Below the pieces are notes generated by a model. The model was not told where the DNA came from. It ran no database searches and saw nothing but the letters and a program-made list of their open reading frames with translations. From the NCBI GenBank assembly GCA_013298445.1, contig JAAFHQ010000389.1:1-5992 (forward strand): a stretch of 5,992 nucleotides of DNA, in the 5' to 3' direction. The position numbers were made by a program, and so were the translations under genes. Origin of the DNA: Chitinophagales bacterium (GTDB lineage Bacteria > Bacteroidota > Bacteroidia > Chitinophagales > Saprospiraceae). Within the stretch, counting starts at the first letter, position 1, and each line of letters starts with the position of its first letter. Shown here in pieces: positions 5,387 to 5,992 of this stretch.

Positions 5387-5992
5387 ATGCCCAATAAACC
5401 CTCTAAGCCCCACGATGAGTTTTTCAAGGCCACTTTCGGCAGGCTGGATATTGCCCTGGATTACCTCCAGAACATGCTACCCGTTACCTTGCAACAAGAC
5501 TTGGATCTAAGCAAACTGGAGCGTGTCAATGGATCTTTTGTTTCGCCAGCGTTACAGGAGTATTTTTCGGATGTGGTGTACCAAAGTCCATTAAAAATTG
5601 GGAAGCAATCTGCGGTACTGTCTTTTATTTTTGAGCACAAAAGCAAACCCGAACCTCGGCCCCATTTACAGCTCTTGCGCTACATGCTGGACGCCTGGAC
5701 GGAGCAATTGCACCAGAACAACAAAAAGCTGAACCCCATTATTCCGATCCTGGTGTATCACGCCAAACAAGGGTGGAAAAAGCGGGATTTTGATAGTTAT
5801 TTTGGGAAAAAACTGCCGGAAAGTATCTTGCCATTTTTGCCGCGTTTTGACTACATCTTTACCCACGTCACGGATATGAGTGACGAACAAATTTTGGAAT
5901 TGGGGACAGGTTTGTTGATCAACACGTTCCTGATGCTCAAACACATCCATGATCCCGATTTCATCATGCACAACGCAGAACTCATTTTCATC
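5387..5992 (+). CDS. Rpn/YhgA-family PD-(D/E)XK nuclease (PF04754), N-terminal 202 residues (C-terminus beyond window)
   Basis: The frame is open from the ATG at 5387 to the last base of the window with no stop. The start MPNKPSKPHDEFFKATFGR carries the family signature HDxFFK (residues 9-14). The nuclease core follows the PD-(D/E)XK pattern: Asp62 in YFSDVVYQ, then Glu83-His84-Lys85 in SFIFEHKSKPEP, with Gln95 in the next helix (LQLLRYMLDAW). IIPILVYHAKQGW (118-130) is another typical conserved strand. E. coli RpnA-D are DNA endonucleases that raise RecA-independent recombination, and the family has been linked to phage defence with antitoxins made from the same gene; older annotation calls it a putative transposase. 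All predicted catalytic residues are present, so this copy looks functional as far as seen. It is divergent from the kinase gene and probably unrelated to it in function. Family members usually run to about 300 residues, so the C-terminal part is missing. An in-frame GTG at 5369 is a less likely start. Confidence 0.92.
   Translation, partial: MPNKPSKPHDEFFKATFGRLDIALDYLQNMLPVTLQQDLDLSKLERVNGSFVSPALQEYFSDVVYQSPLKIGKQSAVLSFIFEHKSKPEPRPHLQLLRYMLDAWTEQLHQNNKKLNPIIPILVYHAKQGWKKRDFDSYFGKKLPESILPFLPRFDYIFTHVTDMSDEQILELGTGLLINTFLMLKHIHDPDFIMHNAELIFI

Noticed and set aside
1..5992. tRNA, rRNA, CRISPR array or complete insertion sequence.
   Set aside because: I saw no cloverleaf, rRNA-like stretch, regular spaced repeats, or transposase with terminal repeats. 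The palindromes reported lack an associated transposase in the window.

Overview
The window looks like chromosomal DNA of a Bacteroidota bacterium, plausibly from the Saprospiraceae or relatives. The phylum call rests on three things: a SusD/RagB outer-membrane lipoprotein, a sensor kinase built from a Reg_prop beta-propeller plus Y_Y_Y domain, and a TAnnTTTG-type promoter element. The family-level guess is inference only.

Layout. Three genes run leftward on the minus strand in the order sensor kinase (4868 to 1908), NarL/LuxR-type response regulator (1743 to 1117) and SusD-like nutrient-binding lipoprotein (1049 running off the left edge). A fourth gene runs rightward from 5387 off the right edge and encodes an Rpn/YhgA-type PD-(D/E)XK nuclease (PF04754). 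The 518-bp gap between the kinase and the nuclease holds no convincing gene but has much structure: a 159-bp imperfect palindrome (4905-5063), a minus-strand intrinsic terminator directly next to it (5064-5095), a G/T-rich tract with one C in 58 bases (5204-5261), and a possible promoter for the nuclease. The 164-bp gap between kinase and regulator holds two tandem 20-nt hairpins that share a stem design and loop but differ by paired, compensating changes.

How it works together. The kinase has a large periplasmic sensor with 14 recognisable propeller repeats, which fits two seven-bladed propellers. This is followed by a Y_Y_Y domain, one membrane helix and an apparently intact HisKA_3/HATPase core. 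It most likely phosphorylates Asp57 of the neighbouring regulator. Such sensors often control SusC/SusD-type uptake loci, so the adjacent susD-like gene is a reasonable target. It is odd that no susC precedes it.

The strongest unexplained signals are the covarying twin hairpins inside the two-component operon, and the palindrome plus gene-less terminator upstream of the kinase.
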